Notes: a model not told the origin generated them from the sequence alone. A DNA stretch of 64,000 nt from Clostridium tunisiense TJ (GCF_000300195.1 NZ_AMQH01000006.1:372001-436000), one strand, 5' to 3'. Shown: positions 35,849 to 45,787, counted from the first letter of the stretch. Translations and numbers: made by a program.

Positions 35849-36718
35849 TTATTCCTTAGCCAAGATAATCATTGAAACAATTATTAATATACTTCCGAAA
35901 ACTACTCTTAAGGTTAAAGCTTCTTTAAGTATCAATACACCTAGAATAAGGCTTACTATAGGTTCTAAGGTGCTAAATATAGCTGCATTAGAGGACCCAA
36001 TGATTTTTACCCCTTGTAAGAATGCCATTAACGCAACTACCGTAGATATAAAGGCTAGCAGTAATATAGCAATAAAGCTATAAAACTCTATATTAAAATT
36101 AAGGGTATTAGTAGCTACTCCAAATATAAGTTCAGAACCTGCCGCAAGAAGTGATACATAAAAGGTCATCACATAACTATTTATGGCTTTAATTTCTTTG
36201 TGAGAGGCACCTAAAACATATAGTGAATAACATAAGGAAGAAAGTAGTCCTAAGAGTATTCCCATAGGATTATATGTAGTTCCTCCTACTTCTATCATAG
36301 TAAAGATACCACCTATTGATAAAAGCAGGCATACTATTTTCTTTAATTGTACTTTTTCTTTAAAAATTATAGTTGAAAATAAAGTAACTATAGCTGGGTA
36401 AGTATAAAGAAGCATAGTAGCCATACCTACTGATATATAGTTATAAGCCATGAACAAAGTGGCTGAAGTTAATGAGTACCCTGCAATACCAAGTATAATT
36501 ACTATCTTAACTTGACTTTTATTTAACTTCATTGATATTTTATTAGTCTTTAAATAGTAAAATATCATTAAAGAAGCAAATAAAAATCTCAAAAATAGCG
36601 TAGTTATAGTATTAGCGCCTCCGTTATATGCTAACTTTGCTAATATAGGCATAATACCAAAAGAAACTGCAGATAAAATTATATATAATACCCCATTTAG
36701 TTTGTCGTTTTTCCCCAT
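35849..36718 (-). CDS. EamA/DMT family transporter
   Basis: A 289-residue membrane protein with about ten helices in two EamA repeats (first GVLYIILSAVSFGIMPILAKLAY; second begins near NPMGILLGLLSSLCYSLYVLG). SNAAIFSTLEPIVSLILGVLILKE is the usual end signature. Members move amino acids, nucleosides or other small molecules; the substrate is unknown. GGAGGACAAA precedes the ATG at 36716-36718. Transcribed alone. Confidence 0.9.
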   Translation of the reverse strand: MGKNDKLNGVLYIILSAVSFGIMPILAKLAYNGGANTITTLFLRFLFASLMIFYYLKTNKISMKLNKSQVKIVIILGIAGYSLTSATLFMAYNYISVGMATMLLYTYPAIVTLFSTIIFKEKVQLKKIVCLLLSIGGIFTMIEVGGTTYNPMGILLGLLSSLCYSLYVLGASHKEIKAINSYVMTFYVSLLAAGSELIFGVATNTLNFNIEFYSFIAILLLAFISTVVALMAFLQGVKIIGSSNAAIFSTLEPIVSLILGVLILKEALTLRVVFGSILIIVSMIILAKE

Positions 36719-36851
36719 TTTGTCCTCCAATAAATTCTTTTATTATAGACTTTTAATGTGTTTGTTAAAGTAGCTTTCTCCTACCTTATTATACATTATT
36801 ATCTATATCATTACATTATAAATCTAGAGAATGCAAAATATTCAAAAGAAA

Positions 36852-36886
36852 AATCACTATAATAATTTAGAATTCTTATAGTGATT
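36852..36886 (-). terminator. Terminator of the glycosyltransferase gene
   Basis: Perfect 11-bp stem AATCACTATAA/TTATAGTGATT, followed on the minus strand by TTTTCTTTTG. It lies 12 bases after the stop at 36899. Confidence 0.8.
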
Positions 36887-36898
36887 CCATTAATTTTC

Positions 36899-37993
36899 CT
36901 AGCCATCAATTATGTTTTTATATATAGCTTCATATGTTGCCCAAAAATTTTCTAGGGTAAATCTTTCATAGAGTAACCTTTCACCATTTACCCCTTTTAC
37001 TTTAATTTCTTGATCCTCATAAGCCTTTTTCATTGTTTCATATATAGCTTCACTATTTTGATCTTTTATTATATAGCCACACTGCTTTTCAAGAATACTC
37101 TCCAAATCCCCTACTTTAGTTGCCATTACTGGCACTTTTACATAGGCTGATTCTAACATTACTAATGGAGGTGCTCCACCTTCACTGAAGGAAGCTATTA
37201 TAGAACAATCACAAAGCTTTAAATAATCTATAGGATTATCCACAAAGCCTGTAATGAATATACTTTTTTCTAATCCACTACCTTTTATTTTCTCTTCAAT
37301 TTCCGCTCTTAAATCGCCATCACCAATTAAAAGCAGTTTACCCTTATTGCCTTCCTTAATAAATCTTGAAAAGGCTTCAAGGACGTTTATGTGATTTTTT
37401 ATGGGATGAAATCTTCCCACCATTCCAAAGACAAAATCCTCTTTAGAAATATGATATCTATTTCTTATGCTTTCTTCTGTTTCTTTTCGCTTAATTCCTT
37501 CAATATCAATAGCATTATTTACTACAAACTTTCCCCCTTTAAAACTTTTTTCTTCTAGTAAAAGTTTTAAATTATTAGAAATAGTAATATAGTTTTTAAA
37601 AGTCTTTAACCCTAATATACTTATGGGCGTAAATAATAATAATTTTATTTTGCTATTCAAAAAATCATATCTAAAATCACTGTGTATAGTAGCTACAGTT
37701 TTTTTATTTATCCTTGACCTATAAATTAAATGTATCAAAGAAGTTCTTGCTCCATGAAAAACAACTAAATGGCAATCACTTTTATTTATATAATCTATTA
37801 GTGGTAAATTCTTTGTAGCTTTTTTAAATACTTCATTTTTTATACCCTTACTTATTGCCTTATCATATAAAATTCCTTTTCCTAGAAAGGCTATTTCATT
37901 ATAAAAAGCCTGGTTTTTTTCATTGCATATATTAAGAACATGATTTCCTGCTCCACCATTATCATCCCCAGCTATTACATGTAAAATCTTCAT
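36899..37993 (-). CDS. Glycosyltransferase family 4 protein
   Basis: A 364-residue GT-B enzyme. The N-terminus MKILHVIAGDDNGGAGNHVL binds the acceptor. The C-terminal half has GMVGRFHPIKNHINVLEAF and the donor-binding E-x7-E in ASFSEGGAPPLVMLESA. AGGTGG precedes the ATG at 37991-37993. It lies downstream of a WecG/TagA-type gene, so a role in wall or surface glycan synthesis is likely; sugar and acceptor are unknown. Confidence 0.88.
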   Translation of the reverse strand: MKILHVIAGDDNGGAGNHVLNICNEKNQAFYNEIAFLGKGILYDKAISKGIKNEVFKKATKNLPLIDYINKSDCHLVVFHGARTSLIHLIYRSRINKKTVATIHSDFRYDFLNSKIKLLLFTPISILGLKTFKNYITISNNLKLLLEEKSFKGGKFVVNNAIDIEGIKRKETEESIRNRYHISKEDFVFGMVGRFHPIKNHINVLEAFSRFIKEGNKGKLLLIGDGDLRAEIEEKIKGSGLEKSIFITGFVDNPIDYLKLCDCSIIASFSEGGAPPLVMLESAYVKVPVMATKVGDLESILEKQCGYIIKDQNSEAIYETMKKAYEDQEIKVKGVNGERLLYERFTLENFWATYEAIYKNIIDG

Positions 37994-38033
37994 AACATCC
38001 ACCTCTATAAAATATATAACTTACTTATAAAAT

Positions 38034-38058
38034 AAAGTATAGGTTACACCTATACTTT
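38034..38058 (-). terminator. Terminator of the WecG/TagA-type gene
   Basis: Perfect 11-bp stem AAAGTATAGGT/ACCTATACTTT with a 3-base loop, followed on the minus strand by ATTTTATAAG. Confidence 0.7.
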
Positions 38059-38072
38059 AATGGGTTTACTTA

Positions 38073-38780
38073 CTACTTTTCTTTTATAACTTGAATTAAA
38101 AACTTAGGTATAGAGGATAACCTTTTAGCTCTCCAAGGTTCTTTTGCAACCCTATAAAACCACTCTAACCCAATATTAATCATCCACTTAGGTGCTCTCT
38201 TCACTTTGCCTGCAATTCCATCAAAGCTTCCTCCTACACCCATAAATACCTTACATGGTAATTCATCCATATATTTAATGATAAAGTTTTCCTGTCTTGG
38301 TGCTCCCATAGCTACAAATAACGCATAAGGGCTCTTTTCTTTTATATCCTCAATTATATCATTACAATTTTCCTGATCAAAAAATCCATTATGATACCCT
38401 AATATATTAAGTTCTGGATATTTTTTCTTTAAATTTAATACGCACTGTTCTATTGTTTCCTGAGATGCTCCCACTAAATAAATTCCTTTGTTGGTTTCAG
38501 CGCAACGTCTTACAATCTCATCCATTACTTCTATTCCCGCAATTTTCTCTTTTACTGGTTGTTTTACTATTCTAGAAGCAATAACCGTTCCAACTCCATC
38601 AGGTATTATTATTGCCTTGTCCGAGGCGAAATTTCGAAATAAACTTTCATTATTTAACCCTTGAAACAAAACCTCTGGATTCCCTGAAACAATATGAACC
38701 TTTTCATGTTTAAAGATTTCATTTATAAGATTTGATTTTGTATCTGAATAAATATTGTAATTAAGTAATTTAGTACTCAT
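38073..38780 (-). CDS. WecG/TagA/CpsF family glycosyltransferase
   Basis: A 235-residue GT26 enzyme. In Bacillus TagA adds N-acetylmannosamine to the lipid-linked first sugar of teichoic acid. Signatures include VHIVSGNPEVLF, IPDGVGTVIASRI, LFVAMGAPRQENFI and FMGVGGSFDGIAGKVKRAPKWM. GGGGG precedes the ATG at 38778-38780. It sits with a TPR protein gene upstream and a GT4 gene downstream. Confidence 0.92.
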   Translation of the reverse strand: MSTKLLNYNIYSDTKSNLINEIFKHEKVHIVSGNPEVLFQGLNNESLFRNFASDKAIIIPDGVGTVIASRIVKQPVKEKIAGIEVMDEIVRRCAETNKGIYLVGASQETIEQCVLNLKKKYPELNILGYHNGFFDQENCNDIIEDIKEKSPYALFVAMGAPRQENFIIKYMDELPCKVFMGVGGSFDGIAGKVKRAPKWMINIGLEWFYRVAKEPWRAKRLSSIPKFLIQVIKEK

Positions 38781-38826
38781 TAAAACCCCCAAGTTTTCCT
38801 CATAAATTTATAAAACTTATGACATT

Positions 38827-39894
38827 TTAGCTTTTACTTAAAATTTCCTCAAGTTCTAATACTATTTCATCTTTTGAGTCTAACTTTTTGGCTATTTCTA
38901 AGTGAAGCTTTGCTTGTGTTTTATCATTAATATTAATATAACACATAATTAAATTTGTACAAATTTCTATTGATTTAGTAACTTCAAAAGCTTTTCTAAA
39001 ATACTGAATTGCAAAATCATAATTTCCTAAGCAAGCATGATTAATTCCAAGTTCATTGACTACTTCTATGTAATCACTACTTATTGCTAAAGCTTCATTT
39101 AAATAGTATACAGCTTTCTCAAAGTTTTCCAAAACTCTATAAGCTACAGCTATAAAATAGTAAATTTCTGCACTATCTCCTAAGGTATCTACAAGAGGAA
39201 GTAAAATTTTAAGTGCTTCTTTAGGGGCTTCGTACACCATTTCTTTACCTTTATCATACTCAGTAATAGTATTTAAGGAAGTTTTTAGTTCTGAAACCTC
39301 TTCTGTAACCTGACCTCCTAGAGATATATATTGATTAACTGCATATAAAGCTCCCTGAAAATCCTTATCATCTCTTTTAATTAAAGCTTCGTAGTAATAA
39401 GGTTTTGTATAATTACTTATTCCTTTTCCCCTTTGTATTAAGTTTAATTCTTCATCTTTAAAATTATTATTTTTATTTCTAAGAGCATCTACAAGTAGCA
39501 AGGCTTTGTCGAAAACTTCCTTGCTTTCATCCATCTCTAATAGCCCTCTTAGCAATATGTAAGCATCTTCATATTTTTCTTCTTTAATATATTTAAAAAT
39601 TATTCCCTTAATGAATCTATCGCTATTTGGTACATGTTGTATTAGCTTTTTATAAGTTTCATTAAATTTAAATTCTTTATCAGCACCTAAAACATAAAAC
39701 ATTCCCTCGATAAACATATTTACAGGTATATGCTCTAGATTTTCTCCTGCTTTTGCCTTATCAACAATTTCATCTCCTCTTACTGGAAGAAATGTATTTT
39801 CAACAAATTTAAAATCATTTATCTTACTTTCCTTTTTTATTTCCAAGAATAATACTTTTGATAGTTTCTCCAATAAATAACTTTCAATACTCAT
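38827..39894 (-). CDS. Tetratricopeptide-repeat protein
   Basis: A 355-residue soluble helical protein. From about residue 235 there are TPR units, such as AEIYYFIAVAYRVLENFEKAVYYLNEAL and IEVVNELGINHACLGNYDFAIQYFRKAFE. The earlier part is helical without a named domain. I chose the ATG at 39892-39894; the frame is open 22 codons further upstream, but AGGATGGTGG lies near this start. It precedes the TagA-type gene by 46 bases and may be a scaffold for the glycan enzymes, which is inferred. Confidence 0.8.
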   Translation of the reverse strand: MSIESYLLEKLSKVLFLEIKKESKINDFKFVENTFLPVRGDEIVDKAKAGENLEHIPVNMFIEGMFYVLGADKEFKFNETYKKLIQHVPNSDRFIKGIIFKYIKEEKYEDAYILLRGLLEMDESKEVFDKALLLVDALRNKNNNFKDEELNLIQRGKGISNYTKPYYYEALIKRDDKDFQGALYAVNQYISLGGQVTEEVSELKTSLNTITEYDKGKEMVYEAPKEALKILLPLVDTLGDSAEIYYFIAVAYRVLENFEKAVYYLNEALAISSDYIEVVNELGINHACLGNYDFAIQYFRKAFEVTKSIEICTNLIMCYININDKTQAKLHLEIAKKLDSKDEIVLELEEILSKS

Positions 39895-40308
39895 ATTCCA
39901 CCATCCTATATGTTTGAATATTTTTATACAAATAATAAAAAAATAACCTTTATTACTCATATATAAACTAATTTTTCTCTGACTTTCTATATTACCATAG
40001 AATTGATTATTATACTAGAAATATACAGTATATTTAATATTATAAACAAAGTGAAAATTTTATTGCAATCCCAAAGATATTAATTTATAATTAATTTGTT
40101 TTATGTGTATATATATAAATAGTATTTAAATAAAATCCTGTGTTTGATGTTTTATTTATTCAATTATTTATTTTATTTATGTAAAATTATTTATTCAATT
40201 AATGTATTTTATTTGAACTGAAAATCTATATACATAAAACTAATGATTATTTCATAATTTAACTATAATAATTATATTACACCAATTGAAAGAATATAGA
40301 AAGAGGGT
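39895..40308. other. AT-rich divergent intergenic region
   Basis: 414 very AT-rich bases between the TPR gene (minus) and the decarboxylase gene (plus), so both promoters should be here. A 15-base direct repeat is listed separately. Confidence 0.4.
40152..40201 (+). repeat. Pair of 15-base direct repeats upstream of the decarboxylase gene
   Basis: TTATTTATTCAATTA occurs at 40152-40166 and exactly again at 40187-40201, 35 bases apart. The sequence resembles AT-rich arginine-regulator half sites, and the next gene is an arginine/lysine/ornithine decarboxylase. Binding is not shown. Confidence 0.5.
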
Positions 40309-41805
40309 ATGGAATTGTATAAGCTAAACCAAAACGAAACGCCACTTTTTGATGCCTTAATGGAATATGTAAATAGAGAAACTCTTCCTTTTCATGTTCC
40401 TGGACATAAAAAAGGAGTAGGAGTAGATAAAGAATTTAAAGATTTTATGGGAGAAAACCCATTCAAAATTGATGTGACAGTTTTTAAGCTTGTGGATAGC
40501 TACCATCATCCAACAGGTCCAATAAAAAAAGCACAAGAATTGGCTGCAGACGCCTATGGCTCTGATGCTTGCTTTTTTTCTGTACACGGTACTTCTGGAG
40601 CTATACAAGCTATGATTCTTTCTGTAGTTGGTGCAGGAGATAAAATAATAATTCCAAGAAATGTACACAAATCTATTACTGGCGGAATTATTCTAGCTGG
40701 AGCAATTCCAGTATACATGCAACCTGAGCTTGATAAACAAATTGGTGTAGCTCATGGTGTAACTCCAGAAACAGTTAAAGCAACTTTAGAAGAGCACCCT
40801 GATGCAAAAGCAGTACTTATAATTAACCCTACTTATTATGGAGTGTCTACAGATATCAGTAAGATTGCTGATATAGTTCATGACTATGATATTCCTTTAA
40901 TAGTAGATGAGGCACACGGTCCTCACCTTAACTTTAATGAAAAATTACCAGTTTCAGCTATGGAAGCTGGTGCAGATATATGTGCACAAAGTACTCATAA
41001 AATTATTGGTGCATTAACTCAAGGTTCACTGCTTCAAGTTCGTTCAAAACGTATTAGCATACCAAGAGTAAAACAAGTACTTAACTTAATGCACACTACT
41101 TCTCCTTCATATATTCTTATGGCATCCTTAGATACTGCAAGAAGACAAATTGCCCTTGAAGGAAAAGAGCTACTTGATAAAACTATAGAGCTTTCTAACT
41201 ATGTTAGAGATGAAGTAAATAAAATCCCTGGTTTCTATTGTTTTGGTGAAGAAATATTAGGAAGACCAGGTGCTTATGCCTTTGACCCAACAAAAATAAC
41301 TATAACTTGCAGAGACTTAGGAATTACAGGCTATGATTTAGATATGATATTATCTAACAAATATCATATTCAAATGGAGCTTTCTGACCTTTACAATGTA
41401 CTTATTGTAGGCTCTTTTGGTGATACTCCTGAAGGTATGGAAAAATTACTTAGTTCTTTAAGAGAAATTAGTAATGAGTACTACGGAAAAGGAAGTGCTA
41501 AGGCAGACTTTATAGATATCCCAGAAATTCCAGAACAAATCCAAATACCTAGTGAGGCCTTTAACAGCGTTAAAACTCCTGTTAGAATTAAGGACAGTGT
41601 TGGTATGATTAGTGGAGAGTTCCTAATGGCTTATCCTCCTGGAATTCCAATACTATGCCCTGGTGAAAAAATCAGCTCCGACATAGTAGATTATGTTCAA
41701 AGATTAAAAGACACTGGATTATATGTTCAAGGAACAGAAGACCCAGAGGTTGAGTACATCAGAGTAGTTAAAGCGGAAGATGCTGTTTATATCAATGTAG
41801 AATAA
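40309..41805 (+). CDS. Orn/Lys/Arg decarboxylase family PLP enzyme (SpeA/YaaO type)
   Basis: A 498-residue fold-type I PLP enzyme, like the short arginine/lysine decarboxylases of Firmicutes. Typical parts are LPFHVPGHKKGVG, FFSVHGTSGAIQAMI, VDEAHGPH and the PLP lysine in STHKIIGALTQ (K231). The C-terminal domain ends with AYPPGIPILCPGE. The ATG at 40309 is very close to GAGGG; a TTG two codons later has better spacing, so the start is uncertain. Substrate cannot be fixed from sequence; arginine would fit polyamine synthesis with speE. Confidence 0.92.
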   Translation: MELYKLNQNETPLFDALMEYVNRETLPFHVPGHKKGVGVDKEFKDFMGENPFKIDVTVFKLVDSYHHPTGPIKKAQELAADAYGSDACFFSVHGTSGAIQAMILSVVGAGDKIIIPRNVHKSITGGIILAGAIPVYMQPELDKQIGVAHGVTPETVKATLEEHPDAKAVLIINPTYYGVSTDISKIADIVHDYDIPLIVDEAHGPHLNFNEKLPVSAMEAGADICAQSTHKIIGALTQGSLLQVRSKRISIPRVKQVLNLMHTTSPSYILMASLDTARRQIALEGKELLDKTIELSNYVRDEVNKIPGFYCFGEEILGRPGAYAFDPTKITITCRDLGITGYDLDMILSNKYHIQMELSDLYNVLIVGSFGDTPEGMEKLLSSLREISNEYYGKGSAKADFIDIPEIPEQIQIPSEAFNSVKTPVRIKDSVGMISGEFLMAYPPGIPILCPGEKISSDIVDYVQRLKDTGLYVQGTEDPEVEYIRVVKAEDAVYINVE

Positions 41806-41810
41806 TATTA

Positions 41811-41845
41811 AAAGCTATCAAGTATTTTCTTGATAGCTTTTTTAT
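41811..41845 (+). terminator. Terminator of the decarboxylase gene
   Basis: Perfect 12-bp stem AAAGCTATCAAG/CTTGATAGCTTT, followed by TTTTATTT on the plus strand. Confidence 0.9.
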
Positions 41846-41931
41846 TTCTTATTACTATTATTTTATTTGCAGTATTTTAGTTTTCCTTATTAGCTTATTT
41901 TAGCAATTCTAGCTTTAAACACAACTTTTAC

Positions 41932-42843
41932 TTATTGAACTTTATTTTTTAACACAAGTAATTTATATTCTGCATTAGTCTTTCCTGAGTTGGTTACAAG
42001 CTTTAAATATTGATTATAATTCATTGTAGCAATAGTTCCATAGGATCTTAAAAGATTTTCAAAGTATCCCATAGTGTAGTGAAGCTTCATTAAAGGCTCT
42101 GTGCTACGAGTATTAAATCTTATAGTATAGCTTTTTCTTGTCTTCTCTGCTCTTTTTTTTATGTCATTATAGTAAGCTGAGTTACTAGCAATTAATTGAA
42201 TCTTTTCATAGTTGCAAACCATAGCATCCCTATAGTAAGGCATCAAAACCTCTATCATTTGCTCATTAAAGTATTCATGTTTTGCTTTCTCTTCCTCAAT
42301 CTTATCTAGAAGAACCTTTAACTTTTCATTATTCTTAATTCTTAAAGCACTAAGCTTTGTTAGAGTGTTTTCAACTTCTTTTACTCCTTTAACTGCGGGT
42401 TCCTCTTCCTTGCGGTTTTTAACTTCTTTTTTGTTTTTATCTATCTTATTGTCTTTTTTACTTTTTTCCCTTTTATTTATCATTTGTAAAGCTTCAATGG
42501 CATTTTCAAAGTCATTGCTAGTCTTTTCTAAATCCCCATCTCTTTGCAAGGCTTTAATTATGCTGTCACTATCTTGACTAAAAAAGGCGTCCATGTAAAA
42601 GAATATCCTACCTAATCTTTCAATAGTATTCTTATTATTAACTACCTCATTATTCTCATCTAAATATAAATATTCCTTTGGATTTTCTCTGAACTTTCCA
42701 AAAACCTTTTTATTAAATACTACTTCTTTGTATAATTTGTCATGAAGCATTGCTGGCTGTGATACCATAACACTTTCAAATGTTTTCTTATAACTACTTG
42801 CAACCTTCATAACCTCTGGTGATGGTACTGTATATATGGACAT
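41932..42843 (-). CDS. Conserved-looking coiled-coil protein, function unknown
   Basis: A 303-residue soluble protein I do not recognise. The first about 120 residues are mixed. A highly charged Lys/Glu segment follows (about residues 122-155). Long helices come next, with LSALRIKNNEKLKVLLDKIEEEKAKHEYFNEQMIEVL likely forming a coiled coil. The C-terminal 100 residues are rich in Tyr and Asn. No signal peptide, membrane segment or cysteine motif is visible. The ATG follows GGGGGAACTAAT. It is transcribed alone, convergent with the decarboxylase gene. Confidence 0.75.
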   Translation of the reverse strand: MSIYTVPSPEVMKVASSYKKTFESVMVSQPAMLHDKLYKEVVFNKKVFGKFRENPKEYLYLDENNEVVNNKNTIERLGRIFFYMDAFFSQDSDSIIKALQRDGDLEKTSNDFENAIEALQMINKREKSKKDNKIDKNKKEVKNRKEEEPAVKGVKEVENTLTKLSALRIKNNEKLKVLLDKIEEEKAKHEYFNEQMIEVLMPYYRDAMVCNYEKIQLIASNSAYYNDIKKRAEKTRKSYTIRFNTRSTEPLMKLHYTMGYFENLLRSYGTIATMNYNQYLKLVTNSGKTNAEYKLLVLKNKVQ

Positions 42844-43200
42844 ATTAGTTCCCCCTTAATTGCTTTCCTTCAATTTTCTTCTATAATTTATTAAATATAT
42901 ATCTATTATTATCAATATTATTAATAGTATATATTATATCAAATATTTTGACAAATTTTAAAGTTATTAAGTTATTATTTTATAAATCCTTTCAGAACTT
43001 TACAATCCATAGCTATAAACAAAGCCTATAAATATAAAATGTTTATTTTAAGAAAATTATTCTTCCAAAGCAATATAAAAAAACACTAACCTTATATTAG
43101 CATTTCATTTCCCGTAAAAAAACATAACCCCAGGGTGAGGTCACAGAAAAATCCCTTGCTTTTCGGTGACATCCCTTAGGGTTACATTTTTATTTATCTA
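42844..43200. other. Gene-free stretch upstream of the coiled-coil gene
   Basis: 357 bases. Apart from the large iorAB terminator hairpin (43122-43186) I see only AT-rich sequence that should contain the promoter of the coiled-coil gene. Confidence 0.4.
43113..43186 (-). terminator. Large terminator hairpin after iorAB
   Basis: Interrupted stem pairing GTAACCCTAAGGGATGTCAC with GTGACCTCACCCTGGGGTTA, a loop of about 22 bases, and TGTTTTTTTA following on the minus strand. GC content is clearly above the surroundings. Confidence 0.75.
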
Positions 43201-43776
43201 TTATGCTTCCATTCCAGCTTTTAATGCTTTTTTATTAAGCTCAATTGCCTTTTCTGGTACTAATGATGCAACTACATCTTCCCAGTTGATTTCTTCTAGG
43301 TTTAAAGCCTTAAGTAATGCTCCAAGAAGTACTACGTTTTGCGCTTTAATATTTCCTAATTCTTTAGCAATTTTAGCTGCATTAATTATTAGGGTATTAG
43401 GAATTCTACTTTTTAATTCTTCACTAACTCCCTCTGGATATTTTTCTTCTCCAATTAAAACTGGTACTGGATGGATTTCATAGTCGTTAACAACTAAGTG
43501 TCCCCCATCCTTTAAATAAGGAAGTGCTCTTAAAGCTTCACTTTTCTCAAAGGCAACTATTACATCAGCCTTTCCTTTTTCAATTAATGGTGAGTAAACC
43601 TTCTCCCCAAATCTTACTTGAGTAGTAACACTTCCACCTCTTTGAGCCATACCATGAACTTCTGACATCTTAACATCATATCCATGTCTTAAAAGTCCTT
43701 CAGATAATATTTTTGAAGCAAGGATAGTACCTTGTCCTCCTACTCCTATAAATAGTATACTTTTAACTTCCTTCAT
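43201..43776 (-). CDS. iorB: Indolepyruvate:ferredoxin oxidoreductase, beta subunit
   Basis: A 191-residue gamma-type domain of 2-oxoacid:ferredoxin oxidoreductases. The start KSILFIGVGGQGTILASKILSEGL and EVHGMAQRGGSVTTQVRFG are typical of IorB. With IorA it converts aryl pyruvates and CoA to aryl-acetyl-CoA, passing electrons to ferredoxin. The ATG at 43774-43776 lies just after the iorA stop, so the two are coupled. Confidence 0.96.
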   Translation of the reverse strand: MKEVKSILFIGVGGQGTILASKILSEGLLRHGYDVKMSEVHGMAQRGGSVTTQVRFGEKVYSPLIEKGKADVIVAFEKSEALRALPYLKDGGHLVVNDYEIHPVPVLIGEEKYPEGVSEELKSRIPNTLIINAAKIAKELGNIKAQNVVLLGALLKALNLEEINWEDVVASLVPEKAIELNKKALKAGMEA

Positions 43777-43777
43777 A

Positions 43778-45544
43778 TTATTCACCAACCTTCTCTATTG
43801 CAGTAAATGGGCAAACTTGCTTACAAACTTCACAACCATTACACATAGATTCATCAATACTAACTACACCATTTTGGAATTTAAGTGCTGGACATCCTGT
43901 TTTTAAGCACATTTTGCACTTTCTACAAACTTCCTCATTAACTTTGCACTTTAAGTTTACTCTTCTCTTCATTACTTCTTTTATTAGAGCACATGGTTGT
44001 TTTGTGATAATAACAAAAGGCTCTGTGCTGTCATGAGCTTCTTTAACAGCCTTCTTAGTTTCTTCAAGCTTATAAGGGTCAACTACTCTAATGTTTTCTT
44101 TCTTAATTCCACAACCAATAACTAGCGTTTCTATATCAATTACTGGTGCCACTCTATTTTGAAGAGTTTTACCTGTTCCTGGGTTCTCTTGGTGTCCAGT
44201 CATACCAGTAATGCTGTTATCTAAGATTACAGTTACTATTGGGCTGTTGTTATATACAACTTCAATTAAGCCAGTAACCCCTGAATGATAGAAGGTTGAA
44301 TCCCCAATGAAAGCAAAAACTTTTTTATCTTGTCTTCCATCTGCCATATCCGCTTTTTGTAACCCTACTCCACCAGAAATTGAAGCACCCATACAAATTA
44401 CTGTGTCAGTAACATTTAATGGAGCATTCATTCCTAAAGTATAGCAGCCTATATCCCCAGCAGCTACTACATCTTTATATTTTGATACCACATGGAAAAT
44501 TCCTCTGTGTGGACATCCTGGACATAATACAGGTGGCCTTGATGGAGCTTTTAGTTCAGAACCATAATTTCCCTTACTTTCTTCTCCTAAAATAGCTCTT
44601 CTTATTATATCTGGATTTAATTCTTCACAAATTGGAATTATTTCTTTTCCTAAGCATTTAATACCTAGAGCCTTAACTTCTTTTTCAATATAAGGATCAT
44701 TTTCCTCTACTACATAAAGCTTTTCTACCTTAGAAGCAAATTCTTTTATCATTTCATCTGGTAGCGGATAGCTAAAACCAATCTTTAAGTAAGAAGCATT
44801 ATCCCCAAAAACTTCTTTACAATATTGATAAGATATTCCACTAGTTATGATACCAATCTTTGTATCTCCCATTTCAATTCTGTTTAAGCTACAGTTGTTA
44901 GAGTATTTTCTTAGTGCTTCTAATCTTTCTTCTACTTCATAATGTTTTATTTTTGAATGGTTTGGAGTCATAACATATTTTTTTATATTTTTTTCATAAG
45001 GTTTAACCTTTACTTCTTTTCTTTCCCCAAGTTCTACTACAGTTTTAGAGTGAGAAATCCTTGTAGTAACTCTAAATAGAACTACTGTATCATATTTTTC
45101 ACTTACCTCAAAAGCTTCCCTCATGTAATCAAGACATTCTTGAGAATCTGAAGGCTCAATCATAGCAACTTTAGCATGTGGTGCATAAAGTCTGTTATCT
45201 TGCTCATTTTGAGAAGAGTGCATTCCTGGATCATCGGCATTTACAACTACAAAGCCCCCATTTACTCCTTCATATGCCATAGTGAATAGTGGATCTGCAG
45301 CTACGTTTAATCCAACGTGTTTCATGGTAGTCATAGATCTTGCTCCACCAATTGATGCTCCTGATGCTACTTCAAAACCAACCTTTTCGTTAGGAGCCCA
45401 TTCTGCATAAACTCCTTCGTATGTAGCAAAGTTTTCTAAAATTTCTGTACTTGGTGTTCCTGGATAAGCTGAGGCAACATGGCATCCTGCTTCATAGGCA
45501 CCTCTTGCAATGGCTTCATTACCAGTCATTATAACTTTCTTCAT
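43778..45544 (-). CDS. iorA: Indolepyruvate:ferredoxin oxidoreductase, alpha subunit
   Basis: A 588-residue subunit with the pyrimidine-binding domain first (TGNEAIARGAYEAGCHVASAYPGTPSTEI). The TPP domain follows with PPVLCPGCPHRGIF, GDIGCYTLG and the GDSTFYHSG...N diphosphate/Mg site. Two 4Fe-4S ferredoxin clusters lie at the C-terminus (CRKCKMCLKTGCP and CNGCEVCKQVCPF). It acts in aromatic amino-acid fermentation in the cytoplasm. The ptb gene lies 243 bases upstream on the same strand. Confidence 0.97.
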   Translation of the reverse strand: MKKVIMTGNEAIARGAYEAGCHVASAYPGTPSTEILENFATYEGVYAEWAPNEKVGFEVASGASIGGARSMTTMKHVGLNVAADPLFTMAYEGVNGGFVVVNADDPGMHSSQNEQDNRLYAPHAKVAMIEPSDSQECLDYMREAFEVSEKYDTVVLFRVTTRISHSKTVVELGERKEVKVKPYEKNIKKYVMTPNHSKIKHYEVEERLEALRKYSNNCSLNRIEMGDTKIGIITSGISYQYCKEVFGDNASYLKIGFSYPLPDEMIKEFASKVEKLYVVEENDPYIEKEVKALGIKCLGKEIIPICEELNPDIIRRAILGEESKGNYGSELKAPSRPPVLCPGCPHRGIFHVVSKYKDVVAAGDIGCYTLGMNAPLNVTDTVICMGASISGGVGLQKADMADGRQDKKVFAFIGDSTFYHSGVTGLIEVVYNNSPIVTVILDNSITGMTGHQENPGTGKTLQNRVAPVIDIETLVIGCGIKKENIRVVDPYKLEETKKAVKEAHDSTEPFVIITKQPCALIKEVMKRRVNLKCKVNEEVCRKCKMCLKTGCPALKFQNGVVSIDESMCNGCEVCKQVCPFTAIEKVGE

Positions 45545-45787
45545 TTTTTTACCCCCATTTATTTATTCTTTGGAATGGATTAGCTGCTATAAAACAACAA
45601 TCCAATCCATCCCCATAAGTGTTTTTACATACATAAAATAATATGAAACTTTTTATATTTAATTACTTTAGAAGAATAATTTCCTGCATAAATTACTAAT
45701 TTTGCTTTGTTTTGATTTATCTTACAACCTTTAAACCTGAAAAATAAAGGAATTATCCCTCCCAAGTTCATATTACCTGGAATCAAA

